Assembly (NCBI GenBank): GCA_900548385.1
Contig: URKJ01000067.1
Coordinates: 1 to 13,326, forward strand
Reading direction: 5' to 3'
DNA from: an uncultured bacterium
Lineage (GTDB): Bacteria; Verrucomicrobiota; Lentisphaeria; Victivallales; UBA1829
DNA: 13,326 nt
Shown: positions 1-7,595 of the stretch, piece by piece
How the letters are laid out: each line of letters starts with the position of its first letter
How positions within the stretch are numbered: the stretch's first letter is position 1
Made by a program: the position numbers and the translations under genes
The notes under the pieces: model-generated
Databases searched by the model: none
Seen by the model: only the letters and a program-made list of their open reading frames with translations
Told to the model about the DNA's origin: nothing

Positions 1-430
1 AAGACACTTTCTGAAGCTTCCGTCCGGACCTATCACGCCGAAAACTTTTCCCGCCCGGCACGGCGAGATGTTCGGATCGCCGAACCGGACAAGATATTCC
101 GGCGGTTGATCTCGACATTCGCAAATCATCTCATCACAACAAAAATTTGCCGCATTGTTTGCAGACATTCCCGATGATGCTCTGATACGATTCGTCAACC
201 GCAACGATCTGGATATGCGCATTTCGAGCGCAATGTCATCCTGCGGACACAGGCAGTAAAAACAGGAACAGCTGAAAACGTTTCTATGCAAATCCGGTCC
301 GGAAGTTCTGAAAAGAATGCCGGAATGGCATTCAGACTTCCAACAGGAAGACCGCTGCAACAAACAGATTTCCTGCAACTATTCATGTCAATTCAACCCG
401 CCATTACAGCAAAAACTGTCTCCGGGAAAA
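1..430. other. Left-edge stretch with only uncertain partial reading frames
   Basis: No gene here can be supported firmly. Two partial frames touch the left edge. On the + strand, codons starting at base 1 stay open for 58 residues and stop at TGA 175-177; this could be the end of an upstream gene. On the - strand, the frame after the TAG at 381-379 stays open for 126 codons and leaves the window at base 1. Possible starts are a TTG at 378 and ATGs at 222, 168 and 129, none with a clear ribosome binding site. The two frames are antisense to each other, so at most one is likely to be real. Neither matches a family I recognise. A complete small frame at 286-540 looks like chance, since it runs through the promoter of the next gene. 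Confidence 0.2.
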
Positions 431-433
431 TAT

Positions 434-470
434 ATTTTCGTAAAAATAGAATAAAATTTACGAAAATTTT
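434..470. promoter_or_regulatory. Inverted repeat, candidate operator of the LacI-family gene
   Basis: ATTTTCGTAAA (434-444) and TTTACGAAAAT (457-467) are perfect 11-bp inverted arms separated by 12 bp. The right arm lies inside a second perfect palindrome, AAAATTT-ACGA-AAATTTT (453-470). Both have CG near a centre flanked by A/T tracts, and central CG is common in LacI-family operators. The element ends 12 bp upstream of the -35 box at 482. LacI-family genes often regulate themselves, so autoregulation is the simplest reading, but binding is inferred only. Confidence 0.5.
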
Positions 471-481
471 AAAATCAGCTA

Positions 482-509
482 TTGACTTTTTTCATTTTTC
501 TTATATAAT
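482..509 (+). promoter_or_regulatory. Sigma70-type promoter of locus 1
   Basis: TTGACT (482-487) is separated by 16 bp from a consensus TATAAT (504-509), inside a strongly AT-rich stretch. Transcription would start near 516, leaving a leader of about 25 nt before the LacI-family gene. No other convincing promoter is visible before 6573, so this one may serve the whole four-gene group. Confidence 0.7.
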
Positions 510-539
510 TAATAAGGAACAGCAAAGGATATGCAGATA

Positions 540-1559
540 ATGCCAAGACGAACGAAAACTAACAGCATCAGACTTGTCTCAGAACGGGCGGGAGTTTCCG
601 TGGCGACCGTATCACGGGTGGTCAACAACCGGACGGACGTCAGCGAAAAGCTCCGGAAGAAAATTCAGGCGGTAATCGACGAACTGAACTTCACCCCGAA
701 CAAAGGGGCGAAACGGATTTTCAACATCGGCGTCGTCATTACGCAGGAAAAGCCGCTGATGGACGAATATCATGCCCAACTGATTACAGGAATGTCGGCA
801 TTCATCAGAACGGAAAGTGCGGACCTTTCCATCATCATGAACAGCGGCGGACGAAAGCGGAGCGTGCTGAAACAGATCCGGGAACGCCGCTGTGACGCGG
901 TCTGTCTTTTCGCCCGCGACCTCGCCTGTGTGCAGGAACTGGAAAAAGCCCAGATTCCCGTTATCATGCTGAATTATCCCTGCCGGGCGGACCGGATCGG
1001 CTTTGTCAATAACGAGTCCTACAGCGGAGAAACCGCCGCGATGGAACATCTGATCGGGCTGGGACACCGGAAAATCGCATTTCTTGCAATGGACATGGTC
1101 GGGGACGAAAATCATCTTCACCGCTTCAAAGCATACACCGATGCGCTGAAACGGCATGGAATTGAGGCGGATGAGCGTCTGATCGTCGAGCATATCCCGA
1201 CTTTTTACGGACAGGAAGCCGGTTACCTTCAAGCAATGCAGCTGTTTCGCCGGGTACCCGACGTCACCGCGGTCATCGCCTCCAACGACGCGATGGCACA
1301 GGGAGTCTACAAGGCGTGCTGGGAAACGGGGAGAAGAATTCCGGAGGACATCTCCATCATCGGCTTTGACGACCTTCCCTGTTCGGCATATCTGAACCCG
1401 CCGCTGACGACTATTGCGCAGCCGCTTTACGAAATCGGTTACAAAGCCGCGAATTATCTGTATCTCTACCTCTCCGGAAATCTTAACGAGCTTCCGGGGG
1501 AGACTCTGGAGACAAAATTCATCGTCCGAAACTCAACAGCCGAAGCCGGTAAAAAATAA
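540..1559 (+). CDS. LacI-family transcriptional regulator
   Basis: A 339-residue DNA-binding repressor or activator of the LacI/GalR family, cytoplasmic and dimeric in known relatives. The N-terminal helix-turn-helix is textbook: residues 9-31 carry the LVSERAGVSVATVSRVVNN core, followed by the hinge-like FTPNKGAKR. The rest is a periplasmic-binding-protein-like sensor domain, with the usual IASNDAMAQGVYKACWE segment and the ISIIGFDD signature followed by LTTIAQP near the C terminus. Full family length. An in-frame ATG at 531 would add three residues; I prefer 540 because AAAGGA (524-529) is 10 bp upstream, whereas 531 sits directly against that site. It is the first gene of locus 1, 36 bp before a pseudopilin gene and upstream of two glycan enzymes, so its effector is probably a sugar released by that pathway. 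The sugar cannot be read from the sequence. Confidence 0.95.
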   Translation: MPRRTKTNSIRLVSERAGVSVATVSRVVNNRTDVSEKLRKKIQAVIDELNFTPNKGAKRIFNIGVVITQEKPLMDEYHAQLITGMSAFIRTESADLSIIMNSGGRKRSVLKQIRERRCDAVCLFARDLACVQELEKAQIPVIMLNYPCRADRIGFVNNESYSGETAAMEHLIGLGHRKIAFLAMDMVGDENHLHRFKAYTDALKRHGIEADERLIVEHIPTFYGQEAGYLQAMQLFRRVPDVTAVIASNDAMAQGVYKACWETGRRIPEDISIIGFDDLPCSAYLNPPLTTIAQPLYEIGYKAANYLYLYLSGNLNELPGETLETKFIVRNSTAEAGKK

Positions 1560-1595
1560 ACTCAACAACAGAAAAATGAGGAAAGGAAACAAACA

Positions 1596-2357
1596 ATGAA
1601 GAAAGACTGCAGACAGAAGAAAAGTCCGGCGGATCGACCGCATTTCGGAGAAAGGAACCGCTTCACCCTTGTAGAACTCCTGATCGTGATAGCAATTATT
1701 GCAATATTAGCCGGAATGCTCCTGCCCGCATTGGCGAAGGCCCGTCAGAAAGCGCTCCTGATGAGTTGCGTCAGCAACCTCAAACAACAGGGACAGATGA
1801 TCGCTCTGTACATCAATGACAACGCCGATATGATCGTTCCGGCGAAAACAGCCGGGTTGGGCGGGATCGGGACGAGCTCATGGCAGGCAAATTACGCCTG
1901 GCTTCTGGGAAAGACCTATACACCCGGCAAAAAATCAAATGCCGTATTCCAATGTCCGGCACTCAATGAAAACATATTCACCAGGCCGGACTGGTGGTAT
2001 CAGAAGGGATATGCCCTGAATTCAACCAATTTTGCCGATGAAAACAGGGAAATGTTCGGTCTGGCAAAAAAAATCGACGGCAGCGGTGCTGTAAAACACT
2101 CCATTCCGCGTCATCTGGCGGAAATTCCGGCGCCCAGCAGTGTAATCGCCGCATGTGAAATCGACCCGAACGCCTGGTTTTATTATAACAGCGGAAGCGT
2201 CAACAACGTCCCGAATACGCATGACGGCCCCGCGAATGTCCTGTTTCTGGACGGACATGTGAGCACATTGACGATGTCCGCTTTCCGGTGGGGGCTCTGC
2301 TCGGACAGCAACAAGGACCGCCCGGTTTACTACAAGTACCGCGGCGGAATGAGATAA
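1596..2357 (+). CDS. Type II secretion/pilin-like protein with prepilin N-terminus and H-X9-DG motif
   Basis: A 253-residue protein with a type III (prepilin) signal: a 22-residue basic leader, then FTLVELLIVIAIIAIL as the hydrophobic spine, with the conserved Glu at +5 (residue 27). The C-terminal part contains H209-x9-D219-G220, the 'prepilin-type processing-associated H-X9-DG' motif that is abundant in Planctomycetes, Verrucomicrobia and Lentisphaerae. The fold is expected to be one N-terminal helix in the inner membrane or a pseudopilus, plus a globular periplasmic domain. The residue before the predicted cut is Arg, not the usual Gly, so processing by a standard prepilin peptidase is uncertain. 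AAAGGA lies 8 bp before the ATG. The gene sits between a LacI-type regulator and a large secreted glycosidase. Its exact role is unknown; a pseudopilin used for export or surface display of the locus enzymes is one inference. Confidence 0.9.
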   Translation: MKKDCRQKKSPADRPHFGERNRFTLVELLIVIAIIAILAGMLLPALAKARQKALLMSCVSNLKQQGQMIALYINDNADMIVPAKTAGLGGIGTSSWQANYAWLLGKTYTPGKKSNAVFQCPALNENIFTRPDWWYQKGYALNSTNFADENREMFGLAKKIDGSGAVKHSIPRHLAEIPAPSSVIAACEIDPNAWFYYNSGSVNNVPNTHDGPANVLFLDGHVSTLTMSAFRWGLCSDSNKDRPVYYKYRGGMR

Positions 2358-2382
2358 CACTCCAATCACGACAAGGAATATC

Positions 2383-5300
2383 ATGATAAAACTCAATAAG
2401 ATTCTTATTTCTGCCTTGGTGCTCTCCGGTTCGCTTCTCCATGCCGAAAGCGCTCTGCTGACCGACAACGAACGCCCCGGATGGACCTCAAACTGCTTCC
2501 CGAAAGACCTGAAACGAATCCGGACGGGAGCCGTTCTGGAATGGGTCACGACGGGACCGTTCGCCTGCGATCCCGGCATCGTGAAAACCGGAAGCCGTCC
2601 GGATGGGAAAAACCGGATGCTTCTCGACGCCCGCAGAGGCCCGGAAGGCGACTGCCAGGCGTTCGGCCTCTGGGGAGGAAACAAAAATACATGGGCAACT
2701 TTCATTATCGACCTCAAAGGCATTTACCTGGTCGAATCAGCCGCAGTCTGGGCGCAGCAGAGGGACAATGCCGGAACCGGAAGCTTTGAAATTCTGCTCG
2801 GCAATGACAAGGAAAAATTCATCAGTGCCGGAACGTGCATGATTGATGACGGACTCCGCTCCGGCAAAAATAATCTCGGAGTGGAATCCGTATTCCGGCT
2901 GGAGAAGCCCGCCGCGGCAAGATACGTCCAGTTCCGGATCAGGAAACGGACAGGAGCGTGGCAGCAGCAGATCAGCGAAGTCGCTGTTTACGGGCAGAAA
3001 ATCAGCGGGGAAAAAGCGCGTCTGCTGAGTCCGGAAAATCAGCGGCCGCAGGTCCGCTTCAAGATGACGGGTGTGCAGGAGGCGGCAGTTGTCATTGACT
3101 GGAGCGGGTTTGCGAAAACCGTCAGCGACGTCCGCGCATGGAAGCTCTATCTGTCCGAAACTCCGGCAGACCGGACGGATGCCCCCGGAGTAAAAATGCT
3201 GGAGCGTTTTCCTGCCGGAACCACCCGCAAGGTCTTCTATCCGCTGAAACCGGGAAAGACATACCGCTTCGGCGTCAACGCCGTTTACGGAGATGGCGAA
3301 AATCCCGGACTCACAATGCAGGAATACACCGCCCCGAAACCGTTTGCCTGTGAAAAACTCGGCGACATGCTCGCAATCAACTATTATTACGGCGGCGACG
3401 GAGAGGCGGTCCGTTATCCGCACCGGCATCAGAAGGCATGGGATCTCGCCGCGATCGAACTGCTGGGAACGACGCCGGTCCGGCAGGTCCGCTGGTGGCG
3501 TCTTCACAAGCACGTTGCGGAGCTGCTTTACGACCGCGGTATCGGAATGCTGTCAGAGAGTGTGATCCCGGAAACCGCCGCAAAAATCGGAGTTCTGACC
3601 TTGGGATGCGGCAACGAACCGGAACTTTCCGGGCGGACGGCGCAGCAGTCCACAGAACTCATCCGGAAAGCGTATCAGGCAGGGAAAGCGAAAAATCCGG
3701 ACATCGTTGTCGCCGCTCCCGCAGTGAACATCCGGGGCGAGGCTCTCAAATATCTTGAACAGATGTATCAGCATGGATTGAAAGAGTGCATCGACGTTCT
3801 CGACCTGCATACTTACGGCGGAAATCCGAAAAACAACCCCGGTCTGCCGGGATACCCGCAGGGCGCACCGGAGTTTCTGTTCCAGGCAATGAAAGACGTC
3901 AACACCATGCTCCGGAAATACGGCGATGAAAAGAAGGACAAAATTTCCACGGAATTCGGCTATACGGACGGACAGATCGCCAATCCGCTCGGCTTTCCGA
4001 TCTCCCGCGAACAGATCGCGCAGTTCCTCACCCGCGGGCTCATCATCCACCATGTGCTCGGTTTCAAACGGGTGTTTCTCTATTCTTTCTGGGACCGGGG
4101 AACAAATCCGAACGACACCGAAGACCACTTCGGCATGGTGGACTATTATCTCCAGAAAAAACCCTCCTTTCACGCATTCCGCACGCTCGGCGAACAGCTC
4201 GGAAACAGCAGGCTGGACTCCCGCATGAACGGAACCGATGAAAGACTCGTCTACGGTTACAATTACCGCGACGTCAAAGACAGTTCCGTTACAGCCGTCA
4301 TCTGGGACGGGCGCGGAAACTGCAGCGGCACATTCCGCACAACTCCCGGCAAGGTCGAAATTACACAGCTTTACGGTGAAAAATCCGTCATACACACAGC
4401 GCCGGACGGCACATTCCGCACGATCTACGGGCCGTCCGTCATTTACCTGAAAGCACCGGGTCCGGTTGAATTGATAAAAAGCACGGCGGTCGAAAAAAAG
4501 ACGGAGGAGAAAAGCGGAATCCTCTTTACGCCGGAAAAAAAAGTCTTTGAAATACCTCCCGGAAAAGAGAACGCCGATGCGGCGTTTTCCCTGAAAAACC
4601 GTTCCGGAGAATCCTACCGGGTTCTCTGTGTGCTGGAAAACAGCCGCGGGGAAAAACTTCAGGAAAAACAGCTTGTTCTCCCTGCGGGGAAAACGGAAAG
4701 GCTTCTCTTCCGGATCGCTCCGGTGGACAGGATTCTGAAACGGTACCGGGCACGGATCTCCTATGAGGGGCAGTATGCTTCCTATTCCGCGTCCGAACCG
4801 TTTTTCGTGCGCGCGCTCCGCAGAAATAATGGAAAAATCAACGTTGAAAAAAAGCGCATGGAGGGTTACGGCGGGGAAATCGTCGTGATTTCCGATGACA
4901 AATTGGAAGTAACTGTCGATCCGGAGCGCGGCGGCAGAATTCTGGAAATCATGGATAAGACCGCCGGCGGCAATCAGGTCAATATCGCGTATGAACTTCT
5001 CGGCGGTCAGGAAAACGTGAATTTCTACTACACGATATGGGACCGTGTCCGCGCACCGGGAAAATATGCGATTTCTCCCAACCAGCCGTACCGGGCGGAG
5101 CTTCTTCCGGACGGAGTGCGCATGACGACGGTCTCCCCGGCTGGAATGAAACTGATCAAAACTCTGACATCCGACGGCAAAGGCTCGTTGAAACTGGAAA
5201 CCGTCATGACCAACGGCGGAAGCGCCCCCGTTGCCTGTTCCTGGTATCTGCACCCGGAATACACGGTGGGCGGAACCGGCGATCACGGCACGGATGTTCT

Positions 5301-5580
5301 GCATCTACCGATCGGCGGCAAGGTGCTTTCCATGAACTTCTGGAACGGGCTCGGTCACAAGCCGACACAACCGTTTTCCGAAGGCTGGTGGCAGATTGAC
5401 GACACGGTAAAAAAAGTGCGTCTGGAACAAAAATTCGATCCTGCCGGATTCCGCACGCCGCGCCTCTGGTTCGGACTCGGCTGCTGCAATCTGGAAATGG
5501 AAAGTCCGAAAGGACTGATCCTGAAACCCGACGAAAGCTGGCGCGGAACTCTGACATGGACACTCTCCCATCTGAAATAA
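2383..5580 (+). CDS. Large secreted multidomain glycoside hydrolase, clan GH-A-like
   Basis: A 1065-residue protein with an N-terminal signal peptide (cleavage probably near residue 21, after LLHA). Apparent domains in order: an F5/8 type C (discoidin)-like binding module at about 80-205; an Fn3-like module at about 215-320; a TIM barrel at about 322-610; a beta domain at about 615-700; an Ig-like domain at about 715-825; and a C-terminal galactose-mutarotase-like beta-sandwich at about 835-1065. The barrel shows GH-A features: GCGNEPE with E412 as candidate acid/base, DLHTYGG (H476, Y478), TEFGY with E524 as candidate nucleophile, and FLYSFWDRG (W570) on the last strand. The 112-residue spacing of the two Glu fits strands 4 and 7. 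I cannot assign a GH family; GH39- or GH5-like relatives are possible. AAGGA is 5 bp before the ATG. The neighbouring GH130 suggests action on mannose-containing glycans, but the substrate is not shown. Confidence 0.85.
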   Translation: MIKLNKILISALVLSGSLLHAESALLTDNERPGWTSNCFPKDLKRIRTGAVLEWVTTGPFACDPGIVKTGSRPDGKNRMLLDARRGPEGDCQAFGLWGGNKNTWATFIIDLKGIYLVESAAVWAQQRDNAGTGSFEILLGNDKEKFISAGTCMIDDGLRSGKNNLGVESVFRLEKPAAARYVQFRIRKRTGAWQQQISEVAVYGQKISGEKARLLSPENQRPQVRFKMTGVQEAAVVIDWSGFAKTVSDVRAWKLYLSETPADRTDAPGVKMLERFPAGTTRKVFYPLKPGKTYRFGVNAVYGDGENPGLTMQEYTAPKPFACEKLGDMLAINYYYGGDGEAVRYPHRHQKAWDLAAIELLGTTPVRQVRWWRLHKHVAELLYDRGIGMLSESVIPETAAKIGVLTLGCGNEPELSGRTAQQSTELIRKAYQAGKAKNPDIVVAAPAVNIRGEALKYLEQMYQHGLKECIDVLDLHTYGGNPKNNPGLPGYPQGAPEFLFQAMKDVNTMLRKYGDEKKDKISTEFGYTDGQIANPLGFPISREQIAQFLTRGLIIHHVLGFKRVFLYSFWDRGTNPNDTEDHFGMVDYYLQKKPSFHAFRTLGEQLGNSRLDSRMNGTDERLVYGYNYRDVKDSSVTAVIWDGRGNCSGTFRTTPGKVEITQLYGEKSVIHTAPDGTFRTIYGPSVIYLKAPGPVELIKSTAVEKKTEEKSGILFTPEKKVFEIPPGKENADAAFSLKNRSGESYRVLCVLENSRGEKLQEKQLVLPAGKTERLLFRIAPVDRILKRYRARISYEGQYASYSASEPFFVRALRRNNGKINVEKKRMEGYGGEIVVISDDKLEVTVDPERGGRILEIMDKTAGGNQVNIAYELLGGQENVNFYYTIWDRVRAPGKYAISPNQPYRAELLPDGVRMTTVSPAGMKLIKTLTSDGKGSLKLETVMTNGGSAPVACSWYLHPEYTVGGTGDHGTDVLHLPIGGKVLSMNFWNGLGHKPTQPFSEGWWQIDDTVKKVRLEQKFDPAGFRTPRLWFGLGCCNLEMESPKGLILKPDESWRGTLTWTLSHLK

Positions 5581-5595
5581 ACCAAGGATAAAAAA

Positions 5596-6573
5596 ATGAA
5601 ATTGAAGATCAACTCTCCCGAACTCAGAAACCTCCCGTGGCAGGAACGCCCCGCCGACTCTCTTGAAACGGTCTGGCGCTATACGGAAAATCCCATTATC
5701 GGACGCCGCGGAACACCGACTTCCAACAGCATTTTCAACAGCGCTGCAGTACCTTACAAGGACGGCTTCGCCGGAGTGTTCCGCGTCGACAACCGCCGGC
5801 GGGAAATGCATCTGCACTTCGGCTTCAGTTCCGACGGAATCCACTGGGACATCAACCCCGAACCGTTCACGGCGGAACCGGAAGATCCGGAGGCGGGAAC
5901 GCTTATTTTCGGCTACGATCCGCGCTGCTGCTTTCTGGAAGACCGCTATTACATCACCTGGTGCAACTGCAAAAACGGTCCGACGATCGGCATCGGCTAC
6001 ACGTTCGACTTCAAAAGCGTGGTTCAGCTTCCAAACGCATTTCCGCCGTTCAACCGCAACGGGGTGCTGTTCCCGCGCAAAATCAACGGCAAATACGCCA
6101 TGCTGAACCGTCCAAGCGACAACGGCCATACCCCGTTCGGCGACATCTACTACAGCGAAAGTCCGGATCTGCGCCACTGGGGTTATCACCGCCATGTCAT
6201 GAGTCCAAGCTCCGGATGGCAGGAGACCAAAATCGGAGCGGGCCCCATCCCGATCGAAACATCCGAAGGCTGGCTGATCTTCTACCATGGAGTCCTGACC
6301 TCATGCAGCGGCTACCATTACAGTTTCGGCGCCGCCCTGCTGGATCCGGAACACCCCTGGAAGGTGATCGGCAGAACAAACTCCTACCTGCTCGCACCGC
6401 AGGAACTGTATGAATGCGTCGGTGATGTCCCGAACGTGACGTTCCCATGCGCCGCCCTGTGCGACGGTGCCACGGGCAGAACCGCCATCTATTACGGATG
6501 CGCCGACAGCGTCACCGGACTGGCGTTCTGTTATGCGGACGAAGTCGTGGAATTCATCAAAAGCGGAAAATAA
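5596..6573 (+). CDS. GH130 beta-1,4-mannoside (mannooligosaccharide) phosphorylase
   Basis: A 325-residue enzyme without a signal peptide, so cytosolic. GH130 phosphorylases split terminal beta-mannosides with inorganic phosphate, giving mannose 1-phosphate. Family hallmarks are seen along the whole length: ENPII near residue 30, FGFSSDGIHWD, YDPRCCFLEDRYYITW with D108 in the position of the catalytic Asp, NRNGVLFPRKINGKYAMLNRP, the GHTPFGDIYYSESPDLRHW stretch, KIGAGPIPI, WLIFYHGVL and FGAALLD. The length is close to the shorter GH130 subgroups (about 330 residues; mannooligosaccharide or mannosyl-GlcNAc phosphorylases) rather than the about 390-residue mannosylglucose phosphorylases, but subfamily is an inference. 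AAGGA lies 7 bp before the ATG, and the gene starts 15 bp after the secreted glycosidase, so the two are surely co-transcribed. It would finish intracellular breakdown of imported oligosaccharides made by its neighbour. Confidence 0.92.
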   Translation: MKLKINSPELRNLPWQERPADSLETVWRYTENPIIGRRGTPTSNSIFNSAAVPYKDGFAGVFRVDNRRREMHLHFGFSSDGIHWDINPEPFTAEPEDPEAGTLIFGYDPRCCFLEDRYYITWCNCKNGPTIGIGYTFDFKSVVQLPNAFPPFNRNGVLFPRKINGKYAMLNRPSDNGHTPFGDIYYSESPDLRHWGYHRHVMSPSSGWQETKIGAGPIPIETSEGWLIFYHGVLTSCSGYHYSFGAALLDPEHPWKVIGRTNSYLLAPQELYECVGDVPNVTFPCAALCDGATGRTAIYYGCADSVTGLAFCYADEVVEFIKSGK

Positions 6574-6619
6574 CCCCTCCGGAGCGGTCCGCAGCCGGAA
6601 TCCGCGATCACCATCAGTC

Positions 6620-6643
6620 ACGCCCGGCTGCTCCGCCGGGCGT
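6620..6643. terminator. GC-rich hairpin between convergent genes, possible terminator
   Basis: ACGCCCGGC (6620-6628) and GCCGGGCGT (6635-6643) form a perfect 9-bp stem with a 6-base loop. It lies between the end of the GH130 gene and the end of the convergent AraC-type gene. Neither strand has a T tract after the stem, so this is not a canonical intrinsic terminator. It may act as a weak bidirectional terminator or protect 3' ends. Confidence 0.4.
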
Positions 6644-6669
6644 ATGGATCCGACTTCCCGGAAAGAAAA

Positions 6670-7485
6670 TCATGCTTGTTCCCCTTTCCGCAGAAACTGC
6701 TCCCGGTATCGGGCAGGAGTCATACCGAAGTAACGCTTAAAGCGCTTGAAGAATTGAGACATATCATGCATTCCACAGCGGGCGCAGACTTCCGCCAGAG
6801 GAAGAGAGGTTGATTCCAAAAGAATACGAACGGCATTGAGTTGTCCTCTCTCCCGCCACGCACGCGGAGACAGCCCATACGCCTCTCGAAAACGAACATA
6901 GAATACCGAACGCGACATTCCGCAGATGGCGGCAATCCGATCCATATCCATTGGTTTCTCGAAACGGCTTAGAAAGGTCTCTGCTTTCAGAAGCTGTTCG
7001 TCCACCGGTCCACTTCGGAACGAGAGCATATTGCCGCGAAGAATTACACTTTGAATCAGATTCAGCGCCAACAGATGCCATCCCCGCCGGCACCCCATCG
7101 CCAGTTTAAGCACCTCCATCAACTCCCGTACGCACCGCCGGAAAACAGACGCGGACGGAGTCAGCGAATACACCACGCCCTCTTTCAACGCCGACCACTC
7201 CATCGGAATTCGCAAAGGGAAATGAACCCAGTAGGAAAGCCAGCTTTTCGTGGAATAAAAACGTCGGCTCCCACTCGGAGCAAAGAGATAGAGCGATCCT
7301 TTTTTCATCAGAATCTCATGCTCGCCCACCCATGCGATCCCTTCCCCGGAAACCATGATGACCAAATTCCAGTCGTCGTTCCGGAAGGTCTCCCATCGAC
7401 TGGGACTGCAAATCAGGGAATGCCCGGCAACGACATCAATATCCTGCAGAGGAGAAATTCGATCATCTGGACAATTTTCGGACAA
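6670..7485 (-). CDS. AraC-family transcriptional regulator (TTG start)
   Basis: A 271-residue regulator with an N-terminal cupin-like sensor (the VSGEGIAWVGEHEILMKKGSL segment fits a double-stranded beta-helix) and a C-terminal AraC-type double helix-turn-helix: helix set 1 around DRIAAICGMSRSVFYVRFREA, set 2 around LAEVCARCGMHDMSQFFKRFKR, ending in the classical FGMTPARYRE. The frame stays open upstream to a TTG at 7560, but that extension runs through the AT-rich promoter and has no ribosome binding site. The TTG at 7485-7483 has AAAGGA 8 bp upstream, so I choose it. The gene diverges from the GH99/GH5 operon and is its likely activator, presumably responding to a sugar. The intervening DNA has a direct repeat typical of AraC-type operators. 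Confidence 0.9.
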   Translation of the reverse strand: MSENCPDDRISPLQDIDVVAGHSLICSPSRWETFRNDDWNLVIMVSGEGIAWVGEHEILMKKGSLYLFAPSGSRRFYSTKSWLSYWVHFPLRIPMEWSALKEGVVYSLTPSASVFRRCVRELMEVLKLAMGCRRGWHLLALNLIQSVILRGNMLSFRSGPVDEQLLKAETFLSRFEKPMDMDRIAAICGMSRSVFYVRFREAYGLSPRAWRERGQLNAVRILLESTSLPLAEVCARCGMHDMSQFFKRFKRYFGMTPARYREQFLRKGEQA

Positions 7486-7509
7486 AATGACATTCCTTTC
7501 GGATAAAAT
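7476..7509. promoter_or_regulatory. Tandem direct repeat, candidate AraC-type operator
   Basis: TTTCGGACAAAAT (7476-7488) and TTTCGGATAAAAT (7497-7509) match in 12 of 13 positions with a 21-bp period, two helical turns. Directly repeated half-sites at about 21 bp are the arrangement known for AraC. The pair ends about 5 bp before a weak -35 region of the + operon and also covers the ribosome binding site and TTG start of the divergent regulator. This fits activation of the operon and self-repression, which is inference. A shorter GGACA match at 7469-7473 lies 11 bp further out. Confidence 0.55.
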
Positions 7510-7513
7510 TCTC

Positions 7514-7567
7514 TTTTCTTTTATCCATTTTTCGATTATAATATAATATAGCATAAACAAAAATCAA
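7514..7567. promoter_or_regulatory. Overlapping divergent promoters of the AraC-type gene and the GH99/GH5 operon
   Basis: For the - strand gene, TTGATT (7567-7562) and TATATT (7545-7540) are 16 bp apart, giving a leader of about 48 nt to the TTG at 7485. For the + strand operon, TATAAT occurs at 7537-7542 and again at 7542-7547; the matching -35 regions (TTTTCT 7514-7519 or TTTTAT 7519-7524) are poor, as expected for an activator-dependent promoter. The two -10 elements overlap, so the strands should compete for polymerase. Inverted arms GGATAAAA (7501-7508) and TTTTATCC (7519-7526) sit just upstream. Confidence 0.5.
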
Positions 7568-7595
7568 GTTTTTACTTCGAAAGGGACCGACCATC

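Noticed and set aside
531..539. Upstream ATG for the LacI-type gene
   Set aside because: It abuts the AAAGGA site; the in-frame ATG at 540 has normal spacing. Not excluded, as AAGGA at 514-518 is 12 bp upstream.
3553..5304. 583-residue open frame on the - strand
   Set aside because: Antisense to the large glycosidase, no recognisable domain; long antisense frames are common in GC-biased coding DNA.
5305..6288. 327-residue open frame on the - strand
   Set aside because: Antisense across the end of one real gene and most of GH130; no domain and no ribosome binding site of note.
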